Below, piece after piece: positions 1-12,630 of a stretch of 64,000 nt of DNA (its first letter is position 1; each line of letters starts with the position of its first letter). Origin of the DNA: Przewalskia tangutica. Lineage: Eukaryota > Streptophyta > Magnoliopsida > Solanales > Solanaceae. The notes beneath the pieces were generated by a model that was not told where the DNA came from, made no database searches, and saw only the letters and a program-made list of their open reading frames with translations. The stretch covers positions 930,001 to 994,000 of the forward strand of contig CM056728.1 of the NCBI GenBank assembly GCA_029844215.1, in the 5' to 3' direction. A program made the translations under genes and the position numbers.

Positions 1-1196
1 ACATAATCGAGGATGAAATGAGCTTAATTGAGATGGAGCTGCACACTAAAAAGACCAAAAAATGAAGTCTAAGAAGTGTCGGGAAGTATAGAAGAAATCA
101 GACGAAGCCCGGACGAGAAAATGAGAAAAAATCAGAAAATCCGAGAGATGGCCGCCGCGGCGCCAATAAACCTGTGAAGTCTGATTTTGGCGCATGAGTT
201 TCGGTGCCGTGGAGCCAGCCTGCAGGGCCACGGCGCCGTCGCGGAAAATTTGATTTATTTGAGCCGAATTTGACACGTTTTCAGGGTCCGAAAGGGCAAC
301 TTGTCCCAGCTATAAATCCCTAAACCCTGACAACTTTTAAAGACCTTAGATCATACCTTATACCATATTACAAATCACACTTTTGGGAGGCAAGAAAGAG
401 GCTACAATTGAAGACTCTTGTTCAAGTTCTTTTTCTTTCCCTTATTTTATTTCAGTTTATGTTGGATTGTAAATTAGTTCTTGACATGACAATGTTTAGG
501 AGCTAATTACTTTAGTAGGGTTTTCCATCGAATCTTCTTGAAACACTTTCATATAGTTAATGCATAGTTATTGAATTCTTCTTCAGTCATATTAAGATCT
601 ATTCAATATTGTTATGATTGTTTGATAATTAACTAGCTATTAATTGTCATAACTTATATGATTTTGAATCAAAAGTCTGAAAGGTGAGATTTGAATATGT
701 TGTAATTGTCTAGACATAGGTTAAAATCGTGGACGAAAGTACCCCGATACTTGTGTAGTATTTAAGGTTATTGTTCTTAATCCTCCTGTGTGGTAAAACT
801 TATCATAGAAATATAGAAGGTTTCTGCACTAGGTTGAGCTCTTGTATGTCCTAACCGGAATATAATGACAGATTAGTTAACTTGTTATCTTAATAAGAAG
901 AAGAATCATTAGCATTGCATTAACATGTGAAAGAGTGGATAGTTGAGGAGATTAGAAGCCTTATTTCCTTCATAACTGTTATAAACCCAAAGTATTATAA
1001 TCTTTAGTTTAATTTCTGCACTTAGTCATAATTCGTAGTTATAGTTCTCAAACTAAAGAACGTCAACCAAATAGATACCATAAAATAGATAACCGGTACT
1101 TAATAAACCAGTCTTTGTGGACGATAAACTCGGTCTTACAGATCTTTATTACTTAAACGATACGTACACTTGCATAAGAACTTAGAAATATCGCAA
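1..1196 (+). mobile_element. Ty3/Gypsy-type LTR, 5' truncated by window
   Basis: No coding region is seen. A TATA-like TATAAAT lies at 311-317, followed by a long A/T-rich leader. The stretch ends near 1196 in 'atatcgcaaca', followed by 'tgcggcgcc' (1199-1207). This resembles the LTR end plus the 'tttggcgcc' primer-binding region typical of Tat/Athila-type Gypsy elements. Immediately afterwards the sequence becomes Copia pol, so the element is broken at its 3' side. Classification rests on remembered family style, not alignment. Confidence 0.4.
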
Positions 1197-1209
1197 CATG
1201 CGGCGCCTC

Positions 1210-2688
1210 CTTCCAGTGAACAGTCAAATTCATTCGTTGCACAGCCAATGGCTAAAATTTCAGAGAACTCTGCAGTTCATCCGTCACACGCTTAGACTAC
1301 CTGGCGCCACGCGCTTCGATGGTAATTTACGAAATTCACCGAGCCCACTACCTGGCGATCCGTCCCGTCTCCCGAAAATTCCCAAAATTCACACCATCCA
1401 TCCCCAAGTCATGGTCCAATTACTCGCATTCAACGGGGTATTGTTAAACCAAAAAGACATTTTAATTTAAATTCTAATATCCTTAAGTCTCCCTTACCCC
1501 GTAATTCTGTGTCTGTCCTAAATGACCCTAATTGGAAAAATGATAATGCTCTTATTGATAATAAGATGTGGGAGTTGGTGCCACATTCATCTGGTGTTAA
1601 TATTATTCGGTTTATGTGGATTTTTGCTCGTAAAGAGAATTTTGATGGTTCGTTTGCGAGACATAAGACTCGTCTTGTAGGTGATGGTAAGACTCAACAG
1701 GTTGGTGTGGATTGTGGTGAGACTTTTATCCAGTGGTCAAGCCGACGACTATTCGTACTGTGCTCAGCTTGGCTCTTTCGAAATCATGGCCCATTCATCA
1801 GCTAGATATGGAGAATGTTTTCCTACATGGTGATCTTCATGAGACAGTGTATATGCATAAGCCCTTGGAATTTAGGGATACTAGATATCTTAATCATGTT
1901 TGTTTATTGAAGAAGTCTTTGTATGGGCTTAAGCAGTCTCCACGGGCATGGTATAAGAGGTTTGCTGACTATGTTTCGACTATGGATTTCTCTCACAGCA
2001 GGTCTGATAACTCATTATTCATATACCGTCAGGGATCTTCCATGGTTTATATTCTATTATATGTTGATGATATTATCTTGATTGTCTCTTCTGATGCGTT
2101 GTGAAAGTCCATTATGACAATGCGTTTAGATATTTCAAGCATAAGCAGTAGTTGATGCTCAGTTCTGAGTTTGCCATGAAGGACTTGGGCCCATTGAGTT
2201 ACTTTTTGGGGATTGTTGTAACTCGTCATGCAGGTGGATTGTTCTTATCACAAAGGAAGTATGCAGCAGAGATCATTGAGAGGGCTGGGATGTCAACATG
2301 TAAGTCCACTTCTACTCCAATTGATACTAAACTCAAGTTGGGTGTTGCAGCTGACTCTTCTTATGAGGATCTGACCCGCTATCGTAGTCTTGCAGGCGCC
2401 CTTCAGTAACTGACGTTCACGCGACCTGATATTACATATGCGGTACAACAGGTGTGTTTGTTTATGCATGATCCCAGAGTTGAACATATGAATGCGCTCA
2501 AACACATTCTTAGGTACATTCAGGGAACACTTGAGTATGACTTGCATTTGTATCCTTCGTCGACGTCTACACTAGTCTCCTATACTGATGCTGATTGGGG
2601 TGGTTGTCCTGACACCAGACGGTCTATGTCTGGTTACTGCATGTTTTTAGGTAATAACTTGGTCTCATGGTTTGCCAAGCGTCAATCC
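1210..2688 (+). pseudogene. Copia pol remnant (hinge, reverse transcriptase, RNase H)
   Basis: Broken Ty1/Copia polyprotein. The proline/serine-rich hinge lies at about 1210-1500, followed by the start of the RVT_2 domain (DPNWKN motif, 1520s). The RT body carries SLYGLKQSPRAW at about 1917-1952 and the catalytic YVDD at about 2059-2070. The RNase H start (TDADWGG) is near 2586. Breaks: a frame change near 1735, a stop at 2102-2104 and a stop near 2407. The RNase H domain stops abruptly at 2688 where the LTR array begins; the expected remainder is not found on the other side of the array. Non-functional relic. Confidence 0.9.
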
Positions 2689-3309
2689 TGTTATACCCCG
2701 TATTCTCAGGGTATGTATGCGAGGACGTACGTACGAGAGCACGACAGAAAAATTGGAAAGGAAGAAAGAGGTGATTCTTCCACGGAAAAAGTTTCCGGTT
2801 TTTGTAAGGAAAAATGTTCGTTGAAGGGAATTGGGTTCCCAGATTTGGAATTTGGGCTTCTTAGATTATATTAGAATTATGGAATTTTATTTTCGGAAAT
2901 GGTCACGTGGGGCCCACGGGAGAAATTTACGGTTTTGTGGGGCCCACTTTGTTTTCGAGATTTTGGCCATTGTGGATATTTTTCGGAAGACGTTTTATGA
3001 GGGCCAATAGGAGGGTGACACGTGTCACCCCGCCAGTGGCTCGCCGAATGACATTTGGCACAACACCTTGCAGAGTCGTTTTTGACGAAACGTTTTACAT
3101 AACTTGCGAGGGGAAAATTCCGGCTATGTCTTCTCTTATTTTTGCGGATTTTTCCGAGAGACGAAACATTTTGGACCAACGGGAGGGTGACATGTGTCAC
3201 CCTCACAATGGAAGCAAGTGGGGCGGCACTTGGCCGATTGAAGGGGCAAGTTGATGGTAGATATTTGTGTAGATATTTGTGAGGGTTTTAAGGAGTAGGG
3301 ACTAGGGTG

Positions 3310-3393
3310 CACTTGGCTTGATCTTGGCCTTACACTTGCCTTGCATATGGCTTGATCTTGGCCATTGGTTGGCCTTTGGTTTTGCTATAAATA
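3310..3393 (+). promoter_or_regulatory. LTR promoter region with TATA box, copy 1
   Basis: Direct repeats of 'cttggc(c)ttgatcttggcc' at 3310-3375 precede TATAAATA at 3386-3393. Tandem U3 motifs just before a TATA box are typical of LTR promoters. The same arrangement recurs in the second LTR. Confidence 0.6.
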
Positions 3394-5094
3394 CCCACTA
3401 AGCAGAAGACTTCATCCATTCCTAAAATCTTCCAAGTCTTGAGCCCTCTCCTCCCTTTGAGTGTGTTCTCGTCCTAAGCCTTCCTCCCCTCGAGTGGCCT
3501 TGTGGCCGAGAGCCTTCCTCCTCCTGTGGTGCTAGCCATGGGTACCCCCAGCCTAGTTGTTTCGTATAATACACCCCTCTTGGTAGAAATACTCCGAGTA
3601 TTGTTATAATGCCCAAAATACCTTAGCCTTTACCTTGTTGTATTCCAAAAGTTACCTCTATACGTAGAGCAGGAAATACTACCTTTTGTCCTTTTAGTCT
3701 CAAACCGAAACCCTAAGGAAATCTTCATAGTTGGTCAAGTATTTGAGTAGAAGTTAGTTAGAACTTCTAAGGGTTGTTTGGAGCGGATTGGGAGCGCACG
3801 AGTAGGAGCTAAACCTTGCTCGGGATCGACATTATAACTTGGATAATTTTGGGCTTGTCGAGGTAAATATTCTTGTCCCTTATTGTAATTGGAGATTACA
3901 TGTAGTTGGAATATATAGTTGAGGTATACTATATATAGAATCGAACTGTAATTACATAGGGCGTATCTGATGAACTTGTGTAGCATTGTTGTGTAAGAGA
4001 ATGGTACACGTCAGGTTAGACGTGTAAACCCCCGGTTGGCTTGGTAGCGCCTCGATATAGGAGGAGATTTACGCTGTTGTGGGTGAGGCCGAATTTTACG
4101 TAGAGAAATGGAACCTTGTGTTTGAAGTTAATAGACGTTTGTGACCTTTTAGGTGAAAGTACTAAGAGTAGCGTATTCTACTTGCGAGGTGGAAAGGGCT
4201 AGCAAGGTGTAGTACTTGGAGCATTTTGCTTATTGTCGATACTACCGCGAGGTATGTGAACCTCTTCCTATCTGTTTCTAGCATGATATGTGTGTAACTA
4301 TGTAGTGCGATGGACGTACGTGTACTAAGTGTATTTGTTTGGTTTAAACATAAAGTGTTATAACGCTTTATGGGAAGTTGGTTATAATAGCTTTATGTAG
4401 GTAAGAAAATGGTTTCTCGATGTTAGAAGTTAAGAGACTTAACTTATTTGTTTTAATATGGATGTTGTGTGAAACCTCATTCGTGAGTAATGAGTACTTG
4501 GTTTTAAAGGGATAATGTTTTTGATTTGGGAATCGAATGTGTATCGACATCACCGCGGCGTTAATAAAGGAAAATGTATTGAATAATGATGTGTTGTATT
4601 AAAACCAAGAGAAACCTCCATCCGCATGTAAGCTAAGATGAGACAAAATGATATTACATTTTCTAGATCATGGTCTTGTAATAAGATCGTTATAAACAAG
4701 AATAAACTACTCACATATATGACATATGTTACTCAATTGTTTTAAAAGAGATTAAGACTATGAGTTATGAAACCTTTCCAAAATAAGTGACTTGAGCATT
4801 TGAAATTAGGCAAACTTGAGCGTTTGGAAAATAATGTTGTTACTTGATTTTACAAAAGGGAAGTGTCTTGTTTACTTAAAAAGATAGTCACGATTTTTAT
4901 ACTACGTATTGTGTGACTTATGTGAAAGTACTTTGAGTTGTGAAACTTGCCTATGCTTGTGATGATAGCCTTTGTTGTACAAGTGTTGTATTTACGTATT
5001 ACCGCGTCTCGATAGAGGTAGGTTGACTTTGAGAACTTCTTCGACGGCCGCGTGACGAGAGAATTCCACGGGTATGTTTCCATTTTGATTCTTG

Positions 5095-5290
5095 TCTTAT
5101 TGGTTACATGGACATGTCTACACCGAGGTAGAATTCCGGGCATGTGGCCACGCGGCGGGTTGATCACCCAAGATATTGTTGTTGATGTCACGTGGGCGTG
5201 TCTACACCGAGGTAGAATTCCGGCATGTGGCCAGGGCATTGGTATTATTGTTGCATCATGGACATGTCTACACCGGCGCATTTCGGCACG
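5095..5290 (+). repeat. Three degenerate tandem copies inside LTR 1
   Basis: The motif 'acatgtctacaccgaggtagaattccgg' (two intact copies and one shortened) recurs at about 5110, 5197 and 5262, spaced about 65-87 bp. The same triplet is present in LTR 2 at 10479-10665. Confidence 0.7.
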
Positions 5291-5882
5291 CGCCGTGACG
5301 CGAACACGATTGATGTTGTGGGCGTGAGACCCATAGTTATATTTGAGTGATGACTGAGGCGTGAGTCCCGATCGACATGATCGCTTTATGTTGTGAATCG
5401 TAGTTTGGTTATCATACATGTCTCTCGCTTTATATAGACTAGTATGATTTCATTTCTGATTTTACGCTTTCACATACTTGTACTGTTAGATCGACCTCGG
5501 CCGCGTCATGCCGCAGTAGAGGTAAATCGGTAGTGGATACTCGCTCATAGGATCACAGTTCAGAGAATTCGTAAGCTCCGTTTCTCCGGAGGCTAATCTT
5601 TTGGTATGTGTTTCCACTGAGTTGTAGGTTCTTGTACATTCGTGGTATGGCGGCCCCTGTCCGTCATAGTCGTTGTAAATCTTAGAGGTGCAGTAATCTT
5701 TGTGGGCGAGTTGTAAAGGATTAAACTGCTCGTGTTTTATGTATATCGAAGGCAACCGCTTTTGGCCTGCTTATTATTATATCTCTTGTTTCATGACTCA
5801 TGTTTTATTTTCCCGGTTTTCTCGATGTTGTATCACTAGGGTGCGGGTAAGGCACGATCCACGCCCGACCGGTGTGACATAG

Positions 5883-5893
5883 TGGTATCGAGC
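5883..5893 (+). other. Primer-binding site, copy 1
   Basis: TGGTATCGAGC follows the LTR end (GTGACA, TAG). Compared with the usual plant initiator tRNA-Met primer site TGGTATCAGAGC it lacks one A. The second copy lacks the same base. Confidence 0.65.
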
Positions 5894-6079
5894 GATTAGT
5901 CCTCGGAGAGTGTCTACGCATCGTGTCTAAGTAGTCTTGATTATCGGTGTGTTGTGCACCACATCTATAATCGTGAGGCTATAGGACATTTAGGATCGTT
6001 TCCATTCTTCTCATTCCGAGATCGTGCCTTAGAGGCGTGTTCGTAAGTTGGACCCTCCGACGTATCTCGTTTTACGATT

Positions 6080-7245
6080 ATGCCTCGCGCCCAGCGCAAC
6101 CAGAGCCTGGCGGCAAGCGCCGAGGGTGCTAGTGAGATCTGAGAGTACGAGGGCGCAGCCCGACAAGACTGAGGTCAGGCTTGACGGCGGGTTTTGTACG
6201 CCGCCACCCAAAGAAAGCTAGAGCCGCAGCGGTGGCTGCTGAGACCACAATACTGAGCCTCCACCCCCGCGCAGAGGAGATGGGTTACAAGCGAGATGGC
6301 CCATTCTGGTCGTGGTCGTGGCCGATATGAGATAGGCCGACGCAGCAGCCTGGGCCAGCCAGAGCACCGTAGTTCACCCCGAGCGATAGTTTGAGGTCGC
6401 GGACTTTCTCGAGTTAGAGCCCGCCAGAGTTTTATGGGTCGAGGCACAAGATGATCCGCAGGAGTTCATCCGGCGCTTCTGGTCGAGAGTGATCAAGGCT
6501 TCGGAGACCGAGTCGGTGGTCTTAGGTTCGTGACGGCCGCGTGATACCGCAATGATCGGTAGTTTGATTCGCGGAGTTGTCCGGGAGAGCATGCGCTCCA
6601 GCAGATGGGACGAGTTCTCGGAGGCATTCTCACTCACTTCTTGCCTCCGCGGATGAGGAGGGCACGCCGGCAGATTTGTGATCCGAGACGCAGAGGCGTC
6701 TGCCGAGTACAACGTGGAGTTTGACTCGTTGGCTCGGTATGTCCCCGCTTTAGTGGCAACCATGGAAGATAGAGTGCACCGCTACGTCACCAGATTAGAT
6801 GATTGCTTGACAGAGGCTTGTTCGAGTGTAGCTCTTCAGCCGGGCATGGACATTGCCCGCATGCAAGCTCATGACCGGATGTGAGGCACGGAGAGGTCGA
6901 CGGAATGACGAGATCAGCGAAGAGGCCGAACAACAGGGTCCTTTGGTGACTTTCGAGGCGGACCGCCTCAGCAGCATACTAGTTTTGTACCTCCGCCAGT
7001 GCAGAGTGGTCCTCCACAACCTTCAGAGCATCCAGAGTATTCGGGAGCGGTCGTGGCTCGAGGTTCAGTTTCGCGGAAGTAAGTGTTGGCGGACGCGGTC
7101 ACCCCTACCTCGGTGTGGTCGATGTGGTAGACCGCATTTCGGGAGTGTCGTAGTGCCGGGGAGCTTGCTATTTTTGCGCCATCGGCCATTTTGCGATGAA
7201 CTGTCCGACCAAGGGTAGCACGGATGTTACGACTCACCTTCAGAT
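6080..7245 (+). pseudogene. gag: Gypsy-type gag, copy 1 (disrupted)
   Basis: The best start is ATG at 6080. Readable pieces are EDPQEFIRRFW (about 6453), the capsid-type segment around EFDSLARYVPALVATMEDR (about 6715-6775), a basic Gln/Arg/Gly-rich stretch, and a zinc-knuckle area near 7085-7210. Frames change repeatedly through 1-2 base indels and several stops intervene. Copy 2 reads better in the zinc-knuckle region. Role in the family: structural shell protein binding element RNA. Not functional as written. Confidence 0.75.
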
Positions 7246-8057
7246 CGATGGTGGTTCATCACCTTCACTACGTATGCACTGCGGCAGGCGTGACCGTGAT
7301 TAGAAAGCGGTAGAGACAGTATATCCTTAACCTCTGAGTTTTGTATCTTGATGTGTTTTAGTGTTATGTTCGATAGCTTTGTGCTAAATGTGATTTAGAC
7401 ACACAGTTATTGTAGAAGGGTAAGTATGGGGGCATGGTAAGTGTGAACCACTGGTATCGCGATTGAGACCTTAGAGGTAAGGTCGTCTTGAGTAAAAGAT
7501 TCGTTTATGTTTGACCTTTATCGAGTGCGTAGTATACGTGGGTTTTATTTGTGTGATAAGTCCATGGGTAGTGTGAGATGGAAGTGGTAGCTTTCGCGAT
7601 GTGATTTAGCGAGGATTGTTCGTGTCGGGAACGAGGGCTTGACGCGATTGTGGGTCGGGTTGAGGACGTCATACGGTCAACCGTGGCCGGATTAAGGTGG
7701 GTCAGTTGGGTGGTCGCCAGTGGTAGGGTCACGAGGATGCTAGGCCCAGTTTGTATGATCATCGTATGAGTTCGTGGACGCGTTCGACCGAAGCGGTTCG
7801 TAAAGGCGGGAATGGCCTTAAGGAAGTTTGAGGTTAGTAAGATGACCAAGTTTGGAGGTAGTGACTCGCAGATTTTTGGGAGCGGGTAATGACTGAAGTA
7901 TGGTACGTCTTGGGAGAGTTCAAGTGTTCGAGAAGGGCACGACGAGTAAGGAAGGAAGAGAACGTGTGTTATTTCGTGGCGGTATGGCGTTGACAACTTG
8001 TTAGAGGAACTTCATCGATATCCGTCTTGAGAAGGAACATTCGGGACGAATGTTTCT
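7246..8057 (+). other. Internal region downstream of gag, no pol
   Basis: No protease, RT, RNase H or integrase motif is seen on either strand. The matching part of copy 2 (12631-13429) is equally empty. This absence is the reason for calling the element non-autonomous. Confidence 0.6.
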
Positions 8058-8068
8058 AAGGAGGAGAA
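8058..8068 (+). other. Polypurine tract before LTR 2
   Basis: AAGGAGGAGAA abuts the TG of LTR 2. A matching GCGAGGAGAA (13429-13438) abuts LTR 3. These mark plus-strand priming sites and confirm plus orientation. Confidence 0.7.
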
Positions 8069-8744
8069 TGTTATACCCGTATTCTCGGGGTATGTATGCG
8101 AGGGCGTGCGTCGAGAGCCACGGCAGAAAAATTGGAAAGAAAGAAAGAGGTGATTCTTCCACGGAAAAAGTTTAGGTTTTGTAAGGAAAATGTTCGTTGA
8201 AGGAATTGGGTTCCCAGTTTGGAATTTGGGCTTCTTAGATTATATTAGAATTATGAAATTTTATTTTGGAAATGGTCACGTGGGCCCACGGGAGAAATTC
8301 TGATTTTGTAGGCCCACTTTGTTTTGAGATTTTGGCCATTGTGGATATTTTTGGAAGACGTTTATGAGGGCGATAGGAGGGTGACACGTGTCACCCCGCC
8401 AGTGGCTTAGCCGAATGACATTTGTCTGCACCCTGCGGTTAAGTCGTTTTTTTGTGAAACGTTTTACATAACTTGCGAGGAAAATTCCGGCTATGTCTTT
8501 TCTTATTTTGCGGATTTTTCCGAGAGGCGAAACATTTTGGACCAACGGGAGGGTGGCGTGTGTCACCACAATGAAACAAGTGGGGCGTGACTTGGCGATT
8601 GAAGGGCAAGTGGATGGTAGATATTTGTGTAGATATTTGTGAGGTTTTAAGGAGTAGGGACTAGGGTGCACTTGGCTTGATCTTGGCCTTACACTTGCCT
8701 TGCATATGGCTTGATCTTGGCCATTGGTTGGCCTTTGGTTTTGC

Positions 8745-8752
8745 TATAAATA
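8745..8752 (+). promoter_or_regulatory. LTR TATA box, copy 2
   Basis: TATAAATA in the same context as in LTR 1, preceded by the 'cttgatcttggcc' direct repeats at 8673-8725. Confidence 0.6.
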
Positions 8753-10478
8753 CCACTAAGCTTCAAGACTTCATCCATTCCTAAAATCTTCCAAGTCTTG
8801 AGTCCTCTCTCCTCCCTGAGTGTGTTCTCGTCCTAAGCCTTCCCTTCCCCTCAGGTGGCCTTGTGGCGAGCCTTCCTCACTGTGGTGCTAGCAGTGGGGT
8901 ACCCCACTGCTAGTTGTTTCGTATAATACACCCTCTCTTGGTAGAAATACTCTCAGAGTATTGTTATAATGCCAAAATACCTTAGCCTTTACCTTGTTGT
9001 ATTCCAAAAGTTACCTCTATCGTAGAGCAGGAAATACTACCTTTTGTCCTTTTAGTCTCAAACCGAAACCAAGGAAATCTTCATAGTTGGTTGAAGTATT
9101 TGAGTAGAAGTTAGTTAGAACTTAAGGGTTGTTTGGAGCGGATTGGAGCGCACGAGTAGGAGCTAAACCTTGCTCGGGATCGACATTATAACTTGGATAA
9201 TTTTGGGCTTGTCGAGGTAAATATTCTTGTCCCTTTATTGTAATTGGAGATTACATGTAGTTGGAATATATAGTTGAGGTATACTATATATAGAATCAGA
9301 CTGTAATTACATAGGATCGTATTACTGATGAGACTTGTGTAGCATTGTTGTGTAGTAGAATGGTACACGTCAGGTTAGACGTGTAAACCCACGGTTGGCT
9401 TGATGGCGGCCTCGATATAGGAGGAGATTTACTGTTGTTGCGGGGAGGTCTTCGAATTTTACGTAGAGAAATGGAACCTTGTGTTTTGAAGTTAATAGAC
9501 GTTTGTGACCTTTTTAGGTGAAAGTACTAAGAGTAGCGTGATACTGCGAGAGTGGAAAGGGCTAGCAAGGTTGTAGTACTTGGAGCATTTTGCTTATTAT
9601 CGATACTCATGCGAGGTATGTGAACCTCTTCCTATCTGTTCTAGCATGATATGTGTGTAACTATGTAGTACGATGGACGTACATGTACTAAGTGTATTTG
9701 TTTGGTTTAAACATAAAGTGTTATAACGGCTATATGGGAAGTTGGTTATAATAGCTTTATGTAGGTAAGAAAATGGTTTCTCGATGTTAGAAGTTAAGAG
9801 ACTTAACTTATTTGTTTTAATATGGATGTTGTGTGAAACCTCATTCGTGAGTAATGAGTACTTGGTTTTTAAAGGGATAATGTTTTACTGATTTCGGGAA
9901 TCAGAATGTGTATCGACAGATCACTGCAGCGTTAATAAAGGAAAATGTATTGAATAATGATGTGTTGTATTAAAACCAGTAGAAACCTCCATCTGCATAG
10001 AAGCTAAGATGAGACAAAATGATATTACATTTTCTAGATCACGGTCTTTGTAATAAGATCTTTATAAACAAGAATAAACTACTCACATATATGACATATG
10101 TTACTCAATTGTTTTAAAAGAGATTAAGACTATGAGTTATGAAACCTTTCCAAAATAAGTGACTTGAGCATTTGAAATTAGGCAAACTTGAACGTTTGGA
10201 AAATAATGTTGTTACTTGATTTTACAAAGGGAAGTGTCTTGTTTACTTAAAAAGATATTCACGATTTTTATACTACGGTTTTTGTGTTACTTTTTTGAAA
10301 GTTCTTTGAGTTGTGTGAAACTTGCATATGCTTGTGATGATAGCCTTTGTTGTACAAGTGTTGTATTTACGTGTTACCGCTGCCTCGATAGAGGTTGACT
10401 TGTTGAGAACTTCTCGACGTCTTTGGCAGTGACGAGAATTCCACGGGTATGTTTCCATTTTGATTCTTGTCTTATCGT

Positions 10479-10665
10479 GGTTACATGGACATGTCTACAC
10501 CGAGGTAGAATTCCGGGCATGGCGTACGCGGCGTTGATCACCCAAGATATTGTTGTTGATGTCACGTGGACGCGTCTACACCGAGGTAGAATTCCGGCAC
10601 GTGGCCGTGGCATTGGTATTATTGTTGCATCATGGACATGTCTACACCGATGCAGAATTTCGGGG
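10479..10665 (+). repeat. Three degenerate tandem copies inside LTR 2
   Basis: Counterpart of 5095-5290, with copies of 'acatgtctacaccgaggtagaattcc' near 10490, 10575 and 10638. Confidence 0.65.
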
Positions 10666-11254
10666 CACGCGCCGACGCGAACACGATTGATGTGGGCGTG
10701 AGACCCATAGTTATATTTGAGTGATGACTTGAGGCGAGTCCTCGATCGACATGATCGCTTTTATGTTGTGAATCGTAGTTTGGTTATCATACATGTCTCG
10801 CTTTATATAGACTAGTATGATTTCATTTACTGATTTTACGCTTCACATACTTGGTACTGTTATCGACCTCTCGGGCCGCGTCATCGCCGCAGTAGAGGTA
10901 CATCGGCCGTGGATCCTCGCCATAGGATCACGATTCGGCGTAGACAAGCTCCGTTTCTCGAGGCTTATCTTTTGGTATGTGTTTCCGAGTTGTAGGTTCT
11001 TGTACATTCGTGGTATGGCGGCCCCGTCCGTCATAGTCGTTGTAAATCTTAAGTCCGTAGATCTTGTTGTGGCGGGGTTGTAAAGGATTAAACTGCTCGT
11101 GTTTTATGTATATCGAAGGCAACCGCTTTGGTTGCCTGCTTATTATTATATCTCTTGTTTCATGACTCATGTTTTATTTTCCACGGTTTTCTCGATGTTG
11201 TATCACTAGGGTGCCGGTAAGGCACGATCACGCCCGAGTCGGGGTGTGACATAG

Positions 11255-11265
11255 TGGTATCGAGC
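11255..11265 (+). other. Primer-binding site, copy 2
   Basis: TGGTATCGAGC after the LTR end at 11251, identical to copy 1 including the missing base relative to the tRNA-Met type primer site. Confidence 0.65.
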
Positions 11266-11445
11266 GATTAGTCCTCGGAGAGTGTCTACAGCATCGTGTC
11301 TAGTAGTCTTGATTATCGGTGTTGTGCACCACATCTATAATCGTGAGGCTATAGGACATTTAGGATTGGTTTCCATTCTTCTCATTACGAGATCGTGCCT
11401 TAGTCGTTGTAAGTTGGACCCTCCGACGTATCTCGTTTTACCATT

Positions 11446-12630
11446 ATGCCTCGCGCAGGCAACCAGAGCCAGGGAGGCAAGGCACCGAGGGTGCGCTAGT
11501 GAGATACTGAGGAGTACGAGGCGCAGCCCTGACAAGACTGAGGTTGTGCTTGACGGCGGGTTTTGTGACGCCGCCCAGCGAAGTTAGAGCCGCAGCAGCG
11601 GTGCTGAGACCACAGCACTGAGCCTCCAGCCCCACACCGGGCGGAGGAGATGGTTACGCGAGATGGCCCGATTCTGGTCGTGGTCGTGGCCGATATGAGG
11701 ATAGGCCGACGCAGCAGCCCAGTTCGGGCCGAGCACCGTGAGTTCACCCCGAGCGGATAGTTTGAGGTCGGGACTTTCGAGTCAGAGCCCGCCGAGTTTT
11801 ATGGGTCGAGGCACGAAGATGATCCGCAGAGTTCATCCGGCGATTCTGGTCGCGAGAGTGATCAAGGCTTCGAGACCGAGTCGGTGGTCTTAGGTTCGTG
11901 ACGGCTGCGTGATACCGCAATGATCGTTTGATTCGCGGAGTTGTCCCGGGAGAGCATGCGCCCAAAGCAGATGGGACGAGTTCTCGAGGCATTCTCACTC
12001 ACTTCTTGCCTCCGCGGATGGCGAGGGCACGCCGGCAGATTTGTGATCTTTGAGACAGAGGCGCATGGTCGAGTACAACGTGGAGTTTGACTCGTTGGCT
12101 CGGTATGTCCCCGCTTTAGTGGCAACCATGGAAGATAGAGTGCACCGCCACGCCACCGGATTAGATGATTGCTTGACAGAGGCTTGTTCGAGTGTAGCTC
12201 TTCACCGCATGGACATTGCCCGCACGCAAGCTCATGACCGGATGCGAGGCACGAGAGGTCGACGGAATGACGAAGATCAGCGAAGAGGCCGAACAACGTG
12301 GTCCTTTGGTGACTTTCGAGGCGGACCGCCTCGGAAGATACTAGTTTTGTACCTCGCCCGGTCGCAGTGGTCCTCCACAACCTTCAGAGCATCCAGAGTA
12401 TTCGGAGCGGTCGTGGCTCGAGGTTCGTGTTTCGCGGAAGTAGCGGTGTTGGCCAGATGCGGTCACCCCTACCTCGGTGTGGTCGATGTGGTAGACCGCA
12501 TTTCGGGGAGTGTCGTAGTGCCAGGGGAGCTTGCTATTTTTGCGGCCATCGGGGCCATTTTGCGAGGAACTGTCCGACCAAGGGTAGCACGGATGTTACG
12601 ACTCAGCCTTCGTGATCGATGGTCGTTCAT
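11446..12630 (+). pseudogene. gag: Gypsy-type gag, copy 2 (disrupted)
   Basis: The start is ATG at 11446, equivalent to 6080. A capsid-like segment (EFDSLARYVPALVATMEDR) lies near 12075-12140. Two zinc knuckles are readable in one frame: C-x2-C-x3-H-x4-C at about 12478-12513 and C-x2-C-x4-H-x4-C at about 12532-12573. Upstream portions are frameshifted. The knuckles identify a nucleic-acid-binding Gag. No pol follows before the polypurine tract at 13429-13438. Confidence 0.78.

Larger units (their letters stand above)
2689..5879 (+). repeat. LTR copy 1 (3,191 bp)
   Basis: Long terminal repeat starting TG and ending CA. It contains short 'cttggcttgatcttggcc' repeats (3310-3375) just upstream of a TATA box, a long A/T-rich stretch (4330-4960), and a three-fold internal repeat near 5095-5290. 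It aligns through its whole length with 8069-11251, and its first 436 bases align with 13439-13874. Confidence 0.88.
8069..11251 (+). repeat. LTR copy 2 (3,183 bp)
   Basis: Full-length second LTR. A/T-rich parts (for example 9700-9880 against 4340-4520) are almost identical to LTR 1, while differences cluster as 1-3 base indels or swaps at sites containing C and G. It has its own TATAAATA at 8745-8752. Confidence 0.88.

Noticed and set aside
4850..5419. 189-codon minus-strand ORF in LTR 1
   Set aside because: Lies over the LTR triple repeat, is broken in LTR 2, and has no recognisable domain.
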